This document shows, piece after piece, positions 23,575 through 32,383 of a stretch of DNA of 56,499 nt. The translations under genes were made by a program, and so were the position numbers. Origin of the DNA: Spirosoma fluviale (lineage in GTDB: Bacteria > Bacteroidota > Bacteroidia > Cytophagales > Cyclobacteriaceae). The stretch spans positions 1-56,499 of the forward strand of contig CAMBMU010000005.1 in NCBI GenBank assembly GCA_945868725.1. Reading direction: 5' to 3'. The first letter of the stretch is position 1. The number at the start of each line of letters is the position of its first letter. The notes beneath the pieces are model-generated. The model was not told where the DNA came from. It searched no databases and saw only the letters and a program-made list of their open reading frames with translations.

Positions 23575-24918
23575 ATGACCTCAAGAAGAAAATTTATTCA
23601 AAATACCATGCTCCTCGGAGCGGGTTTATCCATGCCCAACATTTTAACTGCTGCTGACTTTGGTACCTTTACACGTAGCATTGGACCCAATGACCAAATC
23701 AACTATGGCCTAATCGGCTGTAAGGGTATGGGTTTTTCCAACATGAGTGCGCACCTAAAAATTCCACAGGTAAACTGTGTGGCACTTTGCGATGTGGATC
23801 AAAGTGTACTAGACCAGCGTACAGAAGATGTATTCAAAATTCGTGGAACGCGACCTACGCAATACAAGGACTACCGTAAGATGCTTGAAAACAAGGATAT
23901 CGATGTGGTGATCATCGGTACTCCAGACCACTGGCACTGCCTCAATATGGTAGACGCTGTTTCCGCAGGCAAGCACGTGTATGTAGAAAAACCAATTGCC
24001 AACACCATCGAAGAGTGTCAAATCATGGTGAAAGCACAAGAGCGCTACGGCAAGATTGTTCAGGTAGGCCAGTGGCAGCGCTCGGGTTCACAGTACGACC
24101 AAGCCATTCAATATGTGAAGTCGGGCAAGCTTGGCCAAATTCGTTTGGTGAAGTGCTGGGCATACCAGGGCTGGATGAAGCCAGTACCAGTTGTTGCAAA
24201 TAGTGCAGTACCTGCTGGCGTGGATTACAACATGTGGCTTGGACCTGCTCCAAAGCGGGACTTCAATGCCAACCGCTTCCATTTCAGTTTTCGCTGGTTC
24301 TGGGATTATGCAGGTGGTTTGATGACCGACTGGGGCGTACACGAGATTGATATTGCGCTTTTTGCAATGGGTGTGTCTGCTCCTAAATCTGTGATGGCTT
24401 CTGGAGGTAAATTTGCCTATCCAAATGATGCTTCCGAAACCCCAGACACCTTACAGACGGTATACGAATACGAGGGCTTCAACATGCTCTGGGAGCATGC
24501 AACAGGGATTGATGGCGGAAACTATGGTACTACTGAAGGGATCGCATTTATTGGCAACAATGCCACGCTTGTGGTCAATCGAGGAGGCTGGAAAGTGATT
24601 CCTGAAGCGGAGATGGTGGATGGACAGCGCAAAAATAAGGTAGAGGAAGTACCGCAAACCAAACCGTCTGGACCTTCTGCACTGGATCTGCATGCGGTTA
24701 ACTTTGTGGAGGCCATGACAGCCAACGATGCAAAGCTATTGAAGTGTGGAATTCAAACTGGTTCGGTAGCTGCAATCAATGCGCAGATGGGCAACATCGC
24801 CTACAAGACTGGTAAGAAAGTCTATTGGGATGCTACTAAGAATATGTTTACCGATGCAGATGCGAATCAGCTAATGAAGGCCAAATACAACAATGGTTGG
24901 GTAGTGCCTAAGGTGTAA
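23575..24918 (+). CDS. Gfo/Idh/MocA family oxidoreductase, Tat-exported
   Basis: 447 residues. The N-terminus has a twin-arginine signal (TSRRKFIQNTMLLGAG), predicting export of the folded, cofactor-loaded enzyme. The Rossmann fold starts at about residue 42 (NYGLIGCKGMGF), with the Gfo/Idh catalytic-lysine motif VEKPIANT (about 138-145) and a conserved DWGVHEIDIALFAMG segment. These enzymes oxidise or reduce sugars with tightly bound NAD(P). With DUF1080 upstream, a periplasmic 3-keto-sugar pathway is likely; substrate unknown. Confidence 0.92.
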   Translation: MTSRRKFIQNTMLLGAGLSMPNILTAADFGTFTRSIGPNDQINYGLIGCKGMGFSNMSAHLKIPQVNCVALCDVDQSVLDQRTEDVFKIRGTRPTQYKDYRKMLENKDIDVVIIGTPDHWHCLNMVDAVSAGKHVYVEKPIANTIEECQIMVKAQERYGKIVQVGQWQRSGSQYDQAIQYVKSGKLGQIRLVKCWAYQGWMKPVPVVANSAVPAGVDYNMWLGPAPKRDFNANRFHFSFRWFWDYAGGLMTDWGVHEIDIALFAMGVSAPKSVMASGGKFAYPNDASETPDTLQTVYEYEGFNMLWEHATGIDGGNYGTTEGIAFIGNNATLVVNRGGWKVIPEAEMVDGQRKNKVEEVPQTKPSGPSALDLHAVNFVEAMTANDAKLLKCGIQTGSVAAINAQMGNIAYKTGKKVYWDATKNMFTDADANQLMKAKYNNGWVVPKV

Positions 24919-24935
24919 GCAATACATTATTTCGT

Positions 24936-24974
24936 AAAAAAGCCCTTCCTAATTCAATTTAGGAAGGGCTTTTT
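24936..24974. terminator. Bidirectional terminator after the Gfo/Idh gene
   Basis: AAGCCCTTCCTAA (24940-24952) pairs with TTAGGAAGGGCTT (24959-24971), preceded by A5 and followed by T-rich sequence. It lies between convergent Gfo/Idh and GH30 genes. Confidence 0.9.
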
Positions 24975-25129
24975 CGTGAATGTCAGCTATACTACCCGTT
25001 CCAAAAGAAATTAAGGTTTGGAGTTCAAGAAAATGTGCTGTGGTCTGTGGGCGGTCAGCTGTTGACGATTATCCGCAGTGATTTACAGGAATTTCGAACT
25101 ATTAGTTTGACTGTGGATAATCCAATTAA

Positions 25130-26518
25130 TTACCAAAGCCAGGTTCCGGTGGCTCCAGCAGGAAGGGAAGCCTTGAAATGCTGGTTACCTGAACGAATTT
25201 CAAATTGTTTGGTAGCGTTACTGTCGTTTTGTACGATAAGAACTTGTTTCCCATCTGCTCGAATAAAGGCCACATTGGGTAGACCTTCAGGCATAGAGGA
25301 GCCAATCCGGTAGGAGCCTGGATCGACTAATTTGCTGGCATGGGCAATGATATAGTAAGCGGGATTTCGAGTTACTGCATCGCTGTCGATGGTAATGGCT
25401 CCCAAGCAACGATGACAGCCTCCGCGATCTGTATGTGGGCTTAGGCTGGGATTGGAACTTAAATTCCATTCCAAGACCGTTTTTGCCCAGTTTCTAGGAG
25501 CTCCAATCAATAGATTTTTGACATGCCAGGCGATGTCTCCTTCCATATTACCGGGTGATCCCACCCATTGTTCGGTAAAGTAGAGATGCTTGTCAGGAAA
25601 TGCGCGATGCACCTCCGAAAGGGTTTCGATTTGACCTCCATAGAGGTGAAAAGCAGAGCCATCGATGTAGGGATTGGCCTTTGGATCGGATAAAACTGTA
25701 ATCGGATAATCTGGTCGATCGGCATTGTGGTCGTAGACAATAATTTTAGTTTTTATCTCTGCTTGTTGGAAAGCAGGCCCTAAATGCTGGCCAATAAATC
25801 GTGCCTGCTGCTCAGGAAGCATGAGTAGGGAGGGGTTATTTCCTGGGTGAAGGGGCTCATTTTGAATGGTAAGCGCGTCGATGGTAAATCCACGCTTGCC
25901 CATTTCCTGTATGTATTTGACCAAATATTGGGCATAGCTGGCCTCAAACTCCGGCAAAAGCGATCCACCTCGGGTATCTCGGTTGTCCTTCATCCAGGTA
26001 GGAGGAGACCAAGGGGAGGCCATCAGCTTAATTTTGGGGTTCACTGCCAGAATCTGCTTTAGGATGGGAAGTACATCTAGTGTATCGTAGCTTAAGCTAA
26101 ACTGGCTTAGCGAAGGATCGGTTCCTTTTGGATCTTTCAGATCATTGTAAGAAAAAGGAAATGCATTCAAATCCGAAGCTGCCACAGACAGTCTTAAATA
26201 GGAGATACGAATGTCTTTTTCTCCATCCCCAAATAATTCTAGAAGCACAGCTTTTCGTGCCGAATCAGACATGGCCAAAAAATGAGTGGCAGAACCTTGG
26301 CTCAAGGTAAAGCCAAAGCCGTCCATGGTTTGGAATGTGGAATCGGGATACAAGCTGATCTTTGCAGTAGGCATCCCTAAACTTGGACTTGGTTCAGCTT
26401 GCTTTTGGAATAGGATCCCGGATTTGGGGTCGGTTAGCCAAAAGGAAGGCTTCTGTGCTTTGGCAGAATAGCCAAAGGAGAGGAGAAGTAAAAGAAGGAG
26501 GGTAGGTCTTATGGTCAT
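25130..26518 (-). CDS. Glycoside hydrolase family 30 (glucosylceramidase-like)
   Basis: 462 residues with a signal peptide (TLLLLLLLSFGYSAKA). The GH30 fold is marked by MDGFGFTLSQGSA (about 65-77), MASPWSPPTWMK (166-177), the acid/base Glu221 in TIQNEPLHPG and the nucleophile Glu316 in YFTEQW; the C-terminal beta-sandwich ends in ASLPAGATGTWLW. Family members cleave beta-glucosidic or beta-1,6-glucan bonds. It is upstream of no partner; on its 5' side is an array of palindromic repeats, so its promoter must lie in or among them. Confidence 0.92.
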   Translation of the reverse strand: MTIRPTLLLLLLLSFGYSAKAQKPSFWLTDPKSGILFQKQAEPSPSLGMPTAKISLYPDSTFQTMDGFGFTLSQGSATHFLAMSDSARKAVLLELFGDGEKDIRISYLRLSVAASDLNAFPFSYNDLKDPKGTDPSLSQFSLSYDTLDVLPILKQILAVNPKIKLMASPWSPPTWMKDNRDTRGGSLLPEFEASYAQYLVKYIQEMGKRGFTIDALTIQNEPLHPGNNPSLLMLPEQQARFIGQHLGPAFQQAEIKTKIIVYDHNADRPDYPITVLSDPKANPYIDGSAFHLYGGQIETLSEVHRAFPDKHLYFTEQWVGSPGNMEGDIAWHVKNLLIGAPRNWAKTVLEWNLSSNPSLSPHTDRGGCHRCLGAITIDSDAVTRNPAYYIIAHASKLVDPGSYRIGSSMPEGLPNVAFIRADGKQVLIVQNDSNATKQFEIRSGNQHFKASLPAGATGTWLW

Positions 26519-26522
26519 GGGT

Positions 26523-26797
26523 AAACCTTTGAGGTTTAATTAAAACCTCGAAGGTTTTAAAATATGAAAGGTTTTAAAAATCGAGGGCATCTAATTTAAA
26601 CTTAAACAGTCGAGGTTTGAAGAAAATGGCAACTGTTTCTCAAACCTTTGAGGTTTTTTTTTAAAACCTCGAAGGTTTAAATATCGAAATTTTCAAAACC
26701 TCAAAGGTTTTAAACTATTGAATAATTCAAGACATCTAAAGTTTCAAAACCTTCGAGGTTACTGAAACCTTCGAGGTTTAAAAAACCTCAAAGGTTA
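26523..26797. repeat. Array of AAACCTTYGAGGTTT palindromes
   Basis: Eight clear copies of a 15-17-nt near-palindrome occur in both orientations: 26523-26537, 26542-26558, 26642-26656, 26663-26678, 26695-26711, 26746-26760, 26764-26780 and 26781-26797, with degenerate remnants near 26570-26620. Cores are CCTTTGAGG, CCTTCGAGG and their complements. Neighbouring copies in opposite orientation (first/second, third/fourth) can fold into longer hairpins. The array fills the whole space between the GH30 start and the transketolase gene, and its last copy contains the transketolase stop codon. Confidence 0.9.
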
Positions 26798-27757
26798 CTT
26801 GCGTGCTAGTGCTCTTTTGGCGGCTTTAACAATGTTTTCGGCATTGAGACCGTACTTTTCTAGTAGTTGAGTTGGAGTACCTGACTCACCAAAACTATCA
26901 TTCACTCCTACATACTCCAAGGGAGCTGGGTTGTGTCGAATCAAGGTTTGTGCAATGCTATCGCCTAGACCACCATTGAGTTGGTGCTCTTCGGCGGATA
27001 CGGCACAACCAGTCTTTTTTACAGATTCCAAGATCGCCTCGGTATCCAAAGGCTTGATGGTATGAATGTTGATCACCTCGGCATGGATGCCTTCCTCGCG
27101 AAGCATGGCCTCAGCCACTACTGCTTCCCATACCAGGTGGCCCGTAGCAAATATGGTCACGTCTTTTCCGTCAATCATTTTCCAAGCCTTACCGATTTCA
27201 AACTTCTGGTTGGCAGGTGTAAATACAGGCCAGCTTGGCCGGCCAAAACGGAGGTAAACAGGCCCTTCGTATTCGGCGATGGCAAGCGTAGCTGCCTTGG
27301 TTTGGTTGTAATCGCAAGGATTAATTACCGTCATGTGCGGAAGCATTCTCATCATCCCCAAATCTTCCAAGATTTGGTGGGTAGCCCCATCTTCTCCCAA
27401 AGTCAATCCGGCGTGTGAGGCACAGATTTTTACGTTTTTATTTGAATAGGCTACGGATTGCCGAATTTGATCGTACACACGACCGGTAGCAAAGTTAGCG
27501 AAGGTACCTGCAAAGGGAATTTTCCCTCCCAAAGCCATTCCAGCAGCTAGTCCAATCATGTTGGCTTCTGCGATGCCGGTTTGGAAGAAACGATCCGGAA
27601 ATTCTTTCTGGAAGTCGCCCATTTTTAAGGAGCCAATCAAATCGGCACAAAGGCCTACCACCTTGGGGTTTTTTCTTCCTGCTTCCAAAAATCCGTCACC
27701 AAAGCCTGAGCGGGTGTCTTTCTTTTCGGTATAGGTATATTTTAAGTCTAAGCTCAT
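26795..27757 (-). CDS. Transketolase, C-terminal subunit
   Basis: 320 residues covering the pyrimidine-binding and C-terminal domains of transketolase: ADLIGSLKMGDFQKEFPDRF, TGIAEANMIGLAAGMALGG, HAGLTLGEDGATHQ, PVYLRFGRPSWPVF and SAEEHQLNGGLGDS. The N-terminal half is encoded by the gene just upstream (25 bp apart), so the enzyme is split as in many Bacteroidota and archaea. It interconverts pentose-phosphate sugars. The stop codon lies within a palindromic repeat, so the extreme C-terminus may have been remodelled by it. Confidence 0.93.
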   Translation of the reverse strand: MSLDLKYTYTEKKDTRSGFGDGFLEAGRKNPKVVGLCADLIGSLKMGDFQKEFPDRFFQTGIAEANMIGLAAGMALGGKIPFAGTFANFATGRVYDQIRQSVAYSNKNVKICASHAGLTLGEDGATHQILEDLGMMRMLPHMTVINPCDYNQTKAATLAIAEYEGPVYLRFGRPSWPVFTPANQKFEIGKAWKMIDGKDVTIFATGHLVWEAVVAEAMLREEGIHAEVINIHTIKPLDTEAILESVKKTGCAVSAEEHQLNGGLGDSIAQTLIRHNPAPLEYVGVNDSFGESGTPTQLLEKYGLNAENIVKAAKRALARK

Positions 27758-27781
27758 CTTCTTGTGTTTTGCAATGGATAA

Positions 27782-28633
27782 TTAATAATCGCCAATCGTT
27801 TCTTCCAATTGACCCAAGGCAAGAGCCAATTGTTCGTCGTTGGGAGGGGAGCCATGCCACTTGTGTGTACCTACCATGAAATCGACGCCATAGCCCATCT
27901 CAGTGTAGAGTAGGTTCAAGATAGGTTTTCCTTTTCCGGTGAGGGACTTTGCTTTTTCCAAACCAGCAATCACGGATGCAAGGTCATTTCCCTCTTTGGT
28001 TTCGATGACTTCCCAACCGAATGCTTCCCATTTGGCTTTAAGGTTTTTTAAGTCCATTATTTTTACCGTTGGACCATCGATCTGCTGCCCATTGTAGTCA
28101 ACTGTTGCAATCACATTGTCCATCCCGTAATGTGCAGCATACATGGCTGCTTCCCAAACCTGTCCCTCTTGAAGTTCCCCATCTCCCATCAAAACATGTA
28201 CGAGCGAGCTGTCTTTGTCCAACTTTTTAGTCTGGGCTATACCAAGGGCAACTGACAATCCTTGTCCCAAAGATCCTGAAGCTATACGGATACCAGGAAG
28301 GTGTTCGTGCGTTGCGGGATGTCCCTGAAGTCTTGAATTCAGTTTCCGGAAGGTTTTCAGTTCAGCAACAGGAAAATACCCACTGCGCGCAAGTACAGAA
28401 TACCATCCAGCAGAGAGGTGTCCATTGGAAAGGAAAAATAAATCTTCCCCTTTTCCATTCATTTGGAAATTCGAGTTGTGGTGGAGTTGATCAAAATAAA
28501 GCGCAACAAAATACTCAGCACATCCAAGGGGTGCGCCAGGGTGGCCTGACTGTACGGCATGTACCATGCGCAGGACGTCTCTTCGAAGTTGGCTACAGAT
28601 TTTCTGTAGCTCGGGTAGGGATTGTTTTTTCAT
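27782..28633 (-). CDS. Transketolase, N-terminal (TPP-binding) subunit
   Basis: 283 residues with the thiamine diphosphate site: VQSGHPGAPLGCAEYF (about 26-41), ASGSLGQGLSVALG, the GDGELQEGQVWEAAM motif and NVIATVDYNGQQIDG. It pairs with the C-terminal subunit downstream to make a heteromeric transketolase for the non-oxidative pentose phosphate pathway. It follows the peroxiredoxin gene by 7 bp, in a five-gene leftward run (FAH hydrolase, M23 peptidase, Bcp, both transketolase halves). Confidence 0.93.
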   Translation of the reverse strand: MKKQSLPELQKICSQLRRDVLRMVHAVQSGHPGAPLGCAEYFVALYFDQLHHNSNFQMNGKGEDLFFLSNGHLSAGWYSVLARSGYFPVAELKTFRKLNSRLQGHPATHEHLPGIRIASGSLGQGLSVALGIAQTKKLDKDSSLVHVLMGDGELQEGQVWEAAMYAAHYGMDNVIATVDYNGQQIDGPTVKIMDLKNLKAKWEAFGWEVIETKEGNDLASVIAGLEKAKSLTGKGKPILNLLYTEMGYGVDFMVGTHKWHGSPPNDEQLALALGQLEETIGDY

Positions 28634-28640
28634 GGGAATT

Positions 28641-29099
28641 TTACTTCAGCACTTGTGCTGTATGATTCTTGGTATCTACTTTTTCGATGATTTCTGCGAT
28701 TTTACCGTCGGCATCGATGACAAAGGTAGTTCGTGCTGTGCCCATGTAAGCGCGGCCATACATGGATTTTTCTACCCAGGTTCCGTAGGCATGGTGTACG
28801 GTTAGGTCGGTATCCGCAATCAAGGAGAAGGGGAGATTTTGCTTTTCGATAAATTTTTTGTGGGATTTTTCATCGTCTGAACTGATTCCAAATACGACAT
28901 ATCCGGACTTCAACAAGGCATCGTAATTATCCCGTAGGTTGCAGGCCTGTGCCGTACAGCCTGGAGTAGCATCTTTAGGATAAAAATAAAGGATGACTTT
29001 TTTTCCGCGGTAGTCTGAAAGTTTGATGGATGCTCCAGTTTCAATCTTTGCTTCAAAATCGGGTGCCATTTGGCCTAATTCTAAGGACATTTTATTCAT
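28641..29099 (-). CDS. bcp: Thioredoxin-dependent thiol peroxidase (Bcp/PrxQ)
   Basis: 152 residues, cytosolic. The peroxidatic and resolving cysteines are in TPGCTAQAC (about 46-54), the C-x4-C spacing of PrxQ/Bcp enzymes, and FYPKDATPGC is the standard active-site run. It reduces hydrogen peroxide and organic hydroperoxides with thioredoxin. An internal start (MSLELGQMAP, residue 4) is possible. It sits 18 bp after the M23 gene. Confidence 0.93.
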   Translation of the reverse strand: MNKMSLELGQMAPDFEAKIETGASIKLSDYRGKKVILYFYPKDATPGCTAQACNLRDNYDALLKSGYVVFGISSDDEKSHKKFIEKQNLPFSLIADTDLTVHHAYGTWVEKSMYGRAYMGTARTTFVIDADGKIAEIIEKVDTKNHTAQVLK

Positions 29100-29117
29100 G
29101 TTTAGGTTTAAAAAGCA

Positions 29118-30998
29118 TTAATTCAAGGTTCCACGCCACTCTGCCACATTCCCTGCTTGATCGGTCACTCTTAGGATAGCAGGCCCTTTCAGGGCTTGCC
29201 CATTTAGAGTTTCTGACCAAACAACAGCTTGTTTGTGTTCGTAGCGCATCCAAACCCATTCTCCATTGACAAATGCTTCAAAACTTTTGATTCCGGACAG
29301 GTTGTCTTTAATCGTGAAGCGCATGCCTTGCCCATTTACTCTAATTGGGCTGATACTGGGTTTGGTAGCATCTTCAGCTAAAACAAAATTACCAAAATTT
29401 CTGGTTTTGAATCGAATTTGATTTCCCGTCCATTCCCCACCAATAAAGCTAAGCGCTCCGTTTGCAGCGCGTTGGTAAACCTGGGTTTTGGCTTTATTTC
29501 CAGCAAATCCGGTTACATCCCAGGTGGCTTCGATTGGGTTCCAAAGAAAAGTGGAGGATTCTCCCAAGTTAAGTACAGGAGCGGTAGCAGTTCCGGCATG
29601 GCTTACACGCAAGTACAAATCTTCCAAGAGGCTGTTCGAAGCGGTTCGAATCTGAAGTTTTGAGTTGGCATGTAAATGCTCTCGGTCTACTGGAAAATGC
29701 CCAATTATATCCGGGGTGTAAATTTCTGAACAGAGGTCAATATTCTTTGGGATGCCAAATCTAAGATCCCAGAGGTAGGTTCTACTTGCGGCATCCTGGT
29801 AGGCAGGAAGAATTTCGTAGCTTGTATTTCCCACTTCAAATTTGGCAAGGCCTCCTTTACTGCTCTGGGCTACCTTGATTTTCATGATATTCTTGTAGTA
29901 GCTGACTTGTGCCTTTGGAGGCGCGGCACCATCTGAACGTGTTGAATCCAAATCTGCACCCGTAAGGCTGAGTTGAACTATTCGGGTATTGTTGTAGGCA
30001 TCGACAAGTTTGACTTGTACATTTTTCTTTTTACCAGTTTCTAGTTGAAATACTCCCGTTCCGGGTGAATTGGGGGTTAAATAGTTTAATTTTAGATCCT
30101 TTTGATGGTAAAGTTTGGTTAGTCTATTTTGGTGGGTGTGAAGTAAAAAATGCCTAGAGTAGTCAAAATCCATTTTGTCAATCAATAGTTTAAGCACTAA
30201 TCCAGATTCATCTGAAAGTTCAAACTTGGGAAAGCCATTTTGATTTTCAGCTCCATCCAGCTTGTCATAACTTTGGATTTCTAAGCCTACTTTTCCGCTT
30301 ACTTGAATTGTTTCTGGAATTCGGTAATTCGTTCCACTGAGAACTGGTGTGAGTTCTACCCGTTGAAATTTTCCATTGACCCGGCTATCCAACTCTAAGG
30401 GTACAATGGCAATTTTTTGAGGAGTAGGAGGGGTACGGTCAAGGATTTCGGAATATCCTGCCAACAGAGGATCCATCGCGCGATCTAGACTATCACGAAT
30501 CTCAAAGTGAAGGTGGGGACCACCCGAACTCCCAGTATTCCCCCCGTTTGCGATCAATTCCCCTTTTTTAACAGGCAGTTCACCTACCTTCAAGTTGATT
30601 TCCAGTTCATTTAGCTTGGCCTCGTACATCTTTTTCTTCATCCAGGCATGCAGCGTTGGACTGAAATTCCGCAAGTGTCCATACAGCGTAATGTGTCCAC
30701 TAGGGTGCTTGAGGTAAATGATATTCCCGTAGCCAAAGGAAGAAATTTTGATCCGATGGACCCAACCTTCTGCGGCGGCATAGATGGGTTCGCCTTCGAC
30801 TCCGCCAAACTTGTAGTCCAAGCCCGTATGAAAGTGGTTGGGACGAAGTTCAGCGAAGTTACCGGCAAGGTAATTTCGAACTCCTGGCTTTACAGGGGAC
30901 TGGAAGTATCCTTTTTGAATTTCTTGCCCCCAACCCGTAGAAATGTGCCCTAGACTTACAAGAACTATTAAAAATGCAACCTTACTTAACTTCAACAT
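29118..30998 (-). CDS. M23 family metallopeptidase with beta-sandwich C-terminal region
   Basis: 626 residues from the ATG at 30998 (MLKLSKVAF); a start at 31028 would add 10 residues (MDLLEMKKCS) ahead of the signal. Either overlaps the end of the FAH gene. After the signal (AFLIVLVSLGHISTGWG) comes an M23/LytM domain: HFHTGLDYKF gives the H-x3-D zinc ligands and GPHLHFEIRDS the HxH motif. The long C-terminal part is beta-rich, with Ig-like segments. It probably cuts peptidoglycan cross-links in the periplasm. Confidence 0.9.
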   Translation of the reverse strand: MLKLSKVAFLIVLVSLGHISTGWGQEIQKGYFQSPVKPGVRNYLAGNFAELRPNHFHTGLDYKFGGVEGEPIYAAAEGWVHRIKISSFGYGNIIYLKHPSGHITLYGHLRNFSPTLHAWMKKKMYEAKLNELEINLKVGELPVKKGELIANGGNTGSSGGPHLHFEIRDSLDRAMDPLLAGYSEILDRTPPTPQKIAIVPLELDSRVNGKFQRVELTPVLSGTNYRIPETIQVSGKVGLEIQSYDKLDGAENQNGFPKFELSDESGLVLKLLIDKMDFDYSRHFLLHTHQNRLTKLYHQKDLKLNYLTPNSPGTGVFQLETGKKKNVQVKLVDAYNNTRIVQLSLTGADLDSTRSDGAAPPKAQVSYYKNIMKIKVAQSSKGGLAKFEVGNTSYEILPAYQDAASRTYLWDLRFGIPKNIDLCSEIYTPDIIGHFPVDREHLHANSKLQIRTASNSLLEDLYLRVSHAGTATAPVLNLGESSTFLWNPIEATWDVTGFAGNKAKTQVYQRAANGALSFIGGEWTGNQIRFKTRNFGNFVLAEDATKPSISPIRVNGQGMRFTIKDNLSGIKSFEAFVNGEWVWMRYEHKQAVVWSETLNGQALKGPAILRVTDQAGNVAEWRGTLN

Positions 30999-31593
30999 GG
31001 AGCATTTTTTCATTTCCAATAAATCCAATCAGCTGGTCACCCGTTTGAACTGGCCCTACACCAGCAGGAGTGCCGGTATAAATTAGGTCTCCTTTTTTAA
31101 GCGTAAAAAATTGAGATACATAGGAGATGATGGTGGCAAAATCAAAGAGCATGAGGCTTGTATTTCCTTTTTGCTTGACTTCTCCATTGATCTCTAAGTG
31201 GAAGTCGATGTTTTTTAAGTCACTAAACTCTGAAACAGATTTGAAATTCCCAATTGGTGCTGATCCGTTGAAGGCCTTCGCAATTTCCCAGGGCAACCCT
31301 TTGGCTTTGCACTGGTCTTGAAGGTCTCTTGCTGTGAAGTCTATCCCCAAGCCAATTTCTTCAAAATAACGGTGGGCAAACTGTGGTTGGATGTACTTTC
31401 CTTCTTTTGATATTTTGAGTACCAACTCAATCTCATGGTGGATATTCGTAGAAAAATCGGGATAATAGAATGGTGATTCTCCCTTTATGAGGGCCGTGTC
31501 TGGCTTGAGAAAAACAACCGGCTGACCAGGTTTTTCATTTTTTAATTCTTCAATATGTGCTGCATAATTGCGGCCAATGCAAATAATTTTCAT
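30982..31593 (-). CDS. Fumarylacetoacetate hydrolase family protein
   Basis: 203 residues, the short FAH/YcgM type. Metal-binding acidic residues are in HHEIELVLKI (about 51-60) and GIDFTARDLQ, with TGTPAGVGPVQTGD near the C-terminus, all family hallmarks. Such enzymes hydrolyse or decarboxylate 2-keto or acylpyruvate substrates (for example acylpyruvase or oxaloacetate decarboxylase activities). It begins the five-gene leftward run; its end overlaps the M23 gene start by 17 nt. The exact substrate cannot be told. Confidence 0.9.
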   Translation of the reverse strand: MKIICIGRNYAAHIEELKNEKPGQPVVFLKPDTALIKGESPFYYPDFSTNIHHEIELVLKISKEGKYIQPQFAHRYFEEIGLGIDFTARDLQDQCKAKGLPWEIAKAFNGSAPIGNFKSVSEFSDLKNIDFHLEINGEVKQKGNTSLMLFDFATIISYVSQFFTLKKGDLIYTGTPAGVGPVQTGDQLIGFIGNEKMLHVEVK

Positions 31594-31627
31594 CGTATAT
31601 CAATTAAGTCTTTGTCGAACTTGCACT

Positions 31628-31655
31628 AAAAATCCAAGAATTTGGAACTTGGACT
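31628..31655 (-). terminator. Leftward terminator after the SGNH hydrolase gene
   Basis: On the minus strand TCCAAG, a 9-nt loop and CTTGGA are followed by TTTTTAG (arms at 31648-31653 and 31633-31638). It lies in the 96-bp gap between the SGNH and FAH genes, so it separates two leftward operons. Confidence 0.6.
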
Positions 31656-31689
31656 TACTTTTTAGCTACAGTAGAAACTTTAAACTAGT

Positions 31690-32379
31690 TTAGAAATTCA
31701 TTTTTTGTACTTCAAGAAGCAATTTCTCCATCCATTTTTTATAGATCAGTGAAGAGGGGTGTAGTTCATCTGCTACTACTCCTTCAGGCAAAGCGCCCGC
31801 TAGTCGATATTCAGTGGTGATGTCTATGAATTTAACTCCATTTTTGGCACAGATTGCTTTTTTTGTTTGGTTGTAGTCGTCTATTCCTTTGGCTACTTGG
31901 GTGGGATCTACGCCTTTGCTGACTGCGAAAGGGGTAACTCCCCAATCGGGAATAGAGAGCACTACTACCCGCTCTTTTTTACCTCGAGCAAAGGAAATAG
32001 CGCGTTGAAGCATTTTCTCAAAGTCTACCGCAAAAGATTCGACTGAACGGCCTCGGTATTGGTTGTTGACTCCAATTAGCAAGGTCACCAAATCGTAGCC
32101 CTCAGCTGCTGTGGGAGTGGCTTGGATGCCTACTTCCAGTTCATCCACGGTCCAACCTGTCTTTGCAATGATTAGCGGGGATGCAAATCGTATTTTAGCT
32201 GCCTTATTCAATTCTTGGACCAGTTGCATCGGATAACGATCGCTGATATCCACTCCTTCTCCAATGGTGTAGCTATCACCCAAAGCAAGGTAGCTCAAGG
32301 ATTTTTGCTGTGCTTGGCTAAATGGTGAAAGAGACATGGCGATACAAACTAGAAGGACTAATGAAAAATTGGAGTACAT
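31690..32379 (-). CDS. SGNH/GDSL-family hydrolase, secreted
   Basis: 229 residues from the ATG at 32379 (MYSNFSLVLLVC); a longer frame from 32436 would run into the upstream gene and is less likely. The signal (SLVLLVCIAMSLSPFSQAQ) is followed by block I LALGDSYTIGEG (catalytic Ser), a GVNNQ block and the C-terminal DELHPSS with the catalytic Asp/His. SGNH enzymes remove acyl groups from lipids or sugars. It starts 4 bp after the LD-carboxypeptidase, the last gene of a cell-wall-related run. Confidence 0.88.
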   Translation of the reverse strand: MYSNFSLVLLVCIAMSLSPFSQAQQKSLSYLALGDSYTIGEGVDISDRYPMQLVQELNKAAKIRFASPLIIAKTGWTVDELEVGIQATPTAAEGYDLVTLLIGVNNQYRGRSVESFAVDFEKMLQRAISFARGKKERVVVLSIPDWGVTPFAVSKGVDPTQVAKGIDDYNQTKKAICAKNGVKFIDITTEYRLAGALPEGVVADELHPSSLIYKKWMEKLLLEVQKMNF

Positions 32380-32383
32380 GAGT

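Noticed and set aside
26523-26797. A CRISPR array from the AAACCTTTGAGGTTT units
   Set aside because: Units alternate orientation and spacing runs from 0 to over 80 bp, which does not fit repeat-spacer structure.
30982-31028. Extra N-terminal residues for the M23 peptidase from a start at 31028
   Set aside because: The start at 30998 places the signal peptide at the N-terminus and gives a short coupling overlap with the FAH gene.
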